DNA of 64,000 bases, from the NCBI GenBank assembly GCA_937870915.1, contig CALMZQ010000026.1:1-64000 (forward strand), written 5' to 3'. Positions 61,968 through 64,000 of this stretch are shown in pieces. The position numbers and the translations under genes were made by a program. The stretch is from an uncultured Ignavibacteria bacterium (GTDB lineage Bacteria > Bacteroidota > Ignavibacteria > Kapaibacteriales > Kapaibacteriaceae). Position 1 is the stretch's first letter; each line of letters opens with the position of its first letter. The notes beneath the pieces are model-generated. The model worked only from the letters and a program-made list of their open reading frames with translations, had not been told where the DNA came from and did no database searches.

Positions 61968-63622
61968 AGGGAAGTATTCTCGATCGAAGTGAAACGGAAC
62001 GGAAGATTACGAAGGAAGAACGGAATTCGTGCAGAGACGAGTGCCAGCAACGTGAGAATCAATCCAATAATTGGCACCGGATCTCCAATGGTCGCATAGA
62101 GTGTACGCTCGGTATTGCGCTGAACGCCTACAACAACCGCCCCCTGCGTCATGGGCTCAATTGCTGGATGTGGGTCTTCCGAGCCATCAGAACGAATGAT
62201 TCCGCTCACTCCGGAATTAGCACAGCGGACAACATTGCGGCGTTGTTCGATCGCGCGCATACGAGCGATATCGTAGTGCTGCTCGGGACCCCAGGTGCCA
62301 TTATACCATGCGTCATTGGTGATGACGCATAACACGTCCGAGCCATTGTTCACAAGATCACGTGCTACTTCGGGGTAGATCGATTCAATACAGATAATCG
62401 TACCTATCCGAGCCAGAGTATCGCTTCCCTTCACTACTGGGAGTGGGATCCTGGTTTGCCCCTTACCCCATGCCGAGATCCCCACACCCCATTCGATCCA
62501 CGACATAGCAAACGTTAGCTGGTCGGCAAAAGGAAGGCGTTCAGCGAAAGGCGTAAGCATGGACTTGCGATGAACCGGAACGTCGCTCTTACCGGCGTTA
62601 ATCATCATGGCCGCGTTAAAGGCATCAAAACGCACGTCCGGGTCCACCTTGGACTGACGAGCAGAAGGGGGCGCTTCACCCGGAGCATAGATCATGATGT
62701 CTGCATATCCCGTCAACAAGCTGAGCTTGGAGGTATCTACCCACGTACGCAACTCTTCCCACTCCGGGATAAACCGAGGATCTCTGATGGTGAACGGAAT
62801 GGCCGTTTCGCTCCATACCACTACGTCGGCCTCGGCGCTCTTGCTACGAATTGAATCGGTCAACCATCGATGCGTTTGAACTTGCAAACGCGTATCCGAC
62901 CACTTATCCCACGGATCTTCATTTGGCTGCACGATCATCGCCGTAAAATCCTTGGTAAAGGGGGCGATGTGGTTTGCCTTCCACGTCCCAACACTGAACC
63001 ACGTAATGAGTGCTGCACCAAGAGTAAGGGACAGACGAGTAACAGACCGCCCTCTGCTTCGCTGCAGTAAGAGATAGACAAGTATTGAGTTCACACCTGC
63101 GATGAGGAAGGATAACCCATAGACGCCTATGATATCTGCGATCTGTGCGAACGGTGTTTGTACAAGTGTATAGCCTGTAGTGAGCCACGGATATGATGCA
63201 TCGGTCTGTCCATGCAACCATTCAAATCCGGCAATGGAGAACGGCGTCAGTGCCAACATCCAGCCTACGCCCAGTCTGCGTCGTATTGATGCAAGCGCAA
63301 CAAAGGGTAGCATCAGGAAGAACGGATGGAAGAGCCAGAGCGCGATACCACTTGCAAAGAGGTATGGATCGGTGCGTTCTTGCCATGAGCACACCCACCA
63401 GTTCGTGATGCCGTGATAGATCACAAACGTCACGTAGAGCCATGCCACGATTGACCATCGACGAGACGATCGCGCGTTCTCCGCCACTGTAAGTAAGAGT
63501 GGGACAAAGGCAATGAATACTAAAACACCGGCAAAACCATTGAGGACCTGCGGGAATGCCAGACCGAGGAGGAGGCCACTCAGTGCTGCGCGAAGAAACG
63601 GATTACGTAGGGTGGTTGACAT
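61964..63622 (-). CDS. lnt: Apolipoprotein N-acyltransferase
   Basis: A 552-residue inner-membrane enzyme that N-acylates the lipid-modified Cys of lipoproteins. Six to seven helices occupy residues 5-210, followed by a nitrilase-like domain with the triad Glu 272 (WSETAIPF), Lys 353 (RKSMLTPFAERLPF) and Cys 411 (ICIESIYPEV). These correspond to E267, K335 and C387 of E. coli Lnt. A final helix is near residue 525. The ATG at 63622 was chosen over one 14 codons upstream because a TAGTTTTG box ends 8 bases before it. Lipoprotein substrates abound in this window. Confidence 0.95.
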   Translation of the reverse strand: MSTTLRNPFLRAALSGLLLGLAFPQVLNGFAGVLVFIAFVPLLLTVAENARSSRRWSIVAWLYVTFVIYHGITNWWVCSWQERTDPYLFASGIALWLFHPFFLMLPFVALASIRRRLGVGWMLALTPFSIAGFEWLHGQTDASYPWLTTGYTLVQTPFAQIADIIGVYGLSFLIAGVNSILVYLLLQRSRGRSVTRLSLTLGAALITWFSVGTWKANHIAPFTKDFTAMIVQPNEDPWDKWSDTRLQVQTHRWLTDSIRSKSAEADVVVWSETAIPFTIRDPRFIPEWEELRTWVDTSKLSLLTGYADIMIYAPGEAPPSARQSKVDPDVRFDAFNAAMMINAGKSDVPVHRKSMLTPFAERLPFADQLTFAMSWIEWGVGISAWGKGQTRIPLPVVKGSDTLARIGTIICIESIYPEVARDLVNNGSDVLCVITNDAWYNGTWGPEQHYDIARMRAIEQRRNVVRCANSGVSGIIRSDGSEDPHPAIEPMTQGAVVVGVQRNTERTLYATIGDPVPIIGLILTLLALVSARIPFFLRNLPFRFTSIENTSL

Positions 63623-63630
63623 GGGTGGCC

Positions 63631-63638
63631 CAAAACTA
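63631..63638 (-). promoter_or_regulatory. TAnnTTTG -7 box of the lnt-M16 operon
   Basis: TAGTTTTG on the minus strand, 8 bases before the lnt ATG and directly after the terminator hairpin. No ribosome site is visible. A very short or absent leader is predicted. Confidence 0.5.
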
Positions 63639-63640
63639 CG

Positions 63641-63674
63641 AACCGCTCCTGCGCCAAGAGGCACAGGAGCGGTT
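63641..63674 (-). terminator. Terminator hairpin between the partial T9SS cargo gene and lnt
   Basis: AACCGCTCCTGCGCC (63641-63655) and GGCACAGGAGCGGTT (63660-63674) form a 15-bp stem with one mismatch and a 4-base loop, 26 bases after the stop at 63701. On the minus strand it is followed by CGTAGTTTTGGG, so its T tract is also the lnt promoter box. Confidence 0.8.
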
Positions 63675-63700
63675 CGATGAAAATCAAACTCGAGGGCGAA

Positions 63701-64000
63701 TTACTTCGCGATCGTCACGTTCTTCGATACGATCATACCGTTGCTACGAAGCACGAGGTTGTAGGAACCCGATGCAAGCGTTCCGGCTTCGATGGTAGCG
63801 TTGTGCGATCCGGCGGCAAGAGAGGCGTTCACTAGAGTGAGCACTTCCTGACCAGCCATGTTCACGAGAACGAGTTGAACATCGCCAGCGGTAGCGAGTG
63901 TGAAGGAGACCTTCGCATCGTTTACCATTGGATTTGGCATAACGTCAGCAAGCATAAGACCATTGCCGTCCGTTCCGATCGTTACGTTCACTTCTTGCGA
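63701..64000 (-). CDS. C-terminal part of a T9SS-sorted secreted protein (runs off the window)
   Basis: The reading frame is open to the window edge; only the last ~99 residues are visible. They contain LADVMPNPMVNDAKVSF, then VQLVLVNMAGQEVLTLVNAS and SGSYNLVLRSNGMIVSKNVT, a T9SS type A sorting domain. The GTG at 63991 lies inside the frame and is not a start. The cargo domain lies outside the window. Confidence 0.88.
   Translation of the reverse strand, partial: SQEVNVTIGTDGNGLMLADVMPNPMVNDAKVSFTLATAGDVQLVLVNMAGQEVLTLVNASLAAGSHNATIEAGTLASGSYNLVLRSNGMIVSKNVTIAK

Overview
The window looks like chromosomal DNA of a Gram-negative bacterium of the Bacteroidota/Chlorobiota (FCB) group, most like the Ignavibacteria/Kapabacteria branch. 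The grounds are: at least five secreted proteins ending in a type IX secretion (T9SS) sorting domain; PorV and a PorW/SprE-like TPR lipoprotein; a GWxTD protein; a TonB-dependent receptor with a carboxypeptidase-regulatory-like N-terminus; a DUF1800/DUF1501 pair; lipid A and apolipoprotein enzymes; and promoter -7 boxes of the form TAnnTTTG. The genus assignment is an inference. I see 50 protein genes, no rRNA or tRNA gene, no CRISPR array and no transposase. No stretch over 300 bases lacks a gene.

Layout. 1-2.2 kb is an accessory edge: an HTH/membrane-protein pair and an autoregulated Fic AMP-transferase, bordered by three clusters of a 28-bp hairpin-forming repeat. 2.2-8.5 kb holds a secreted serine hydrolase and an ABC ATPase with an ABC permease-M1 peptidase fusion. 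8.5-13.6 kb is a tight envelope trio (outer-membrane barrel, Ig-like lipoprotein, PD40-OmpA-like protein). 13.6-21 kb contains a beta-flower protein, a membrane protein diverging from a WYL regulator across an octamer microsatellite, two surface proteins, and a run of two Crp/Fnr regulators plus a LuxR-type HTH protein. 21-26 kb carries DUF3098, DUF1232, the DUF1800/DUF1501 secreted pair and lysA.

26-33.5 kb is one likely eight-gene operon on the minus strand: CADD-type p-aminobenzoate synthase, class II glutamine amidotransferase, an orphan NuoL, an SRAP/YedK abasic-site protein, two thioredoxin-fold proteins, an RGG-rich disordered protein and a small outer-membrane protein. ClpS diverges from it. 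34-45 kb (minus) carries PorW-like, M61-PDZ protease, a J-domain protein, BatA-type VWA, RluB, a GT9 heptosyltransferase, an LpxL-like acyltransferase and GWxTD. 45-55.8 kb (minus) is a surface module: a T9SS-sorted Asp-box protein, a TonB receptor, a 1432-residue secreted protein and PorV, closed by a strong terminator. 55.9-64 kb (minus) has an ECF sigma factor with an anti-sigma protein that also appears to carry an outer-membrane barrel, a YIP1-like membrane protein, a catalytic/non-catalytic M16 protease pair, Lnt, and the 3' end of another T9SS cargo.

The common theme is envelope biogenesis and protein export. Most minus-strand genes are chained by 4-base stop/start overlaps (ATGA, GTGA or TTGA). 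Three features recur beyond the genes. The word AAGGGGCT/AGCCCCTT is strongly over-represented on both strands. Short 7-8 bp microsatellites abut start or stop codons. Several TAnnTTTG boxes lie so close to the start codon that the transcripts should be leaderless or nearly so.
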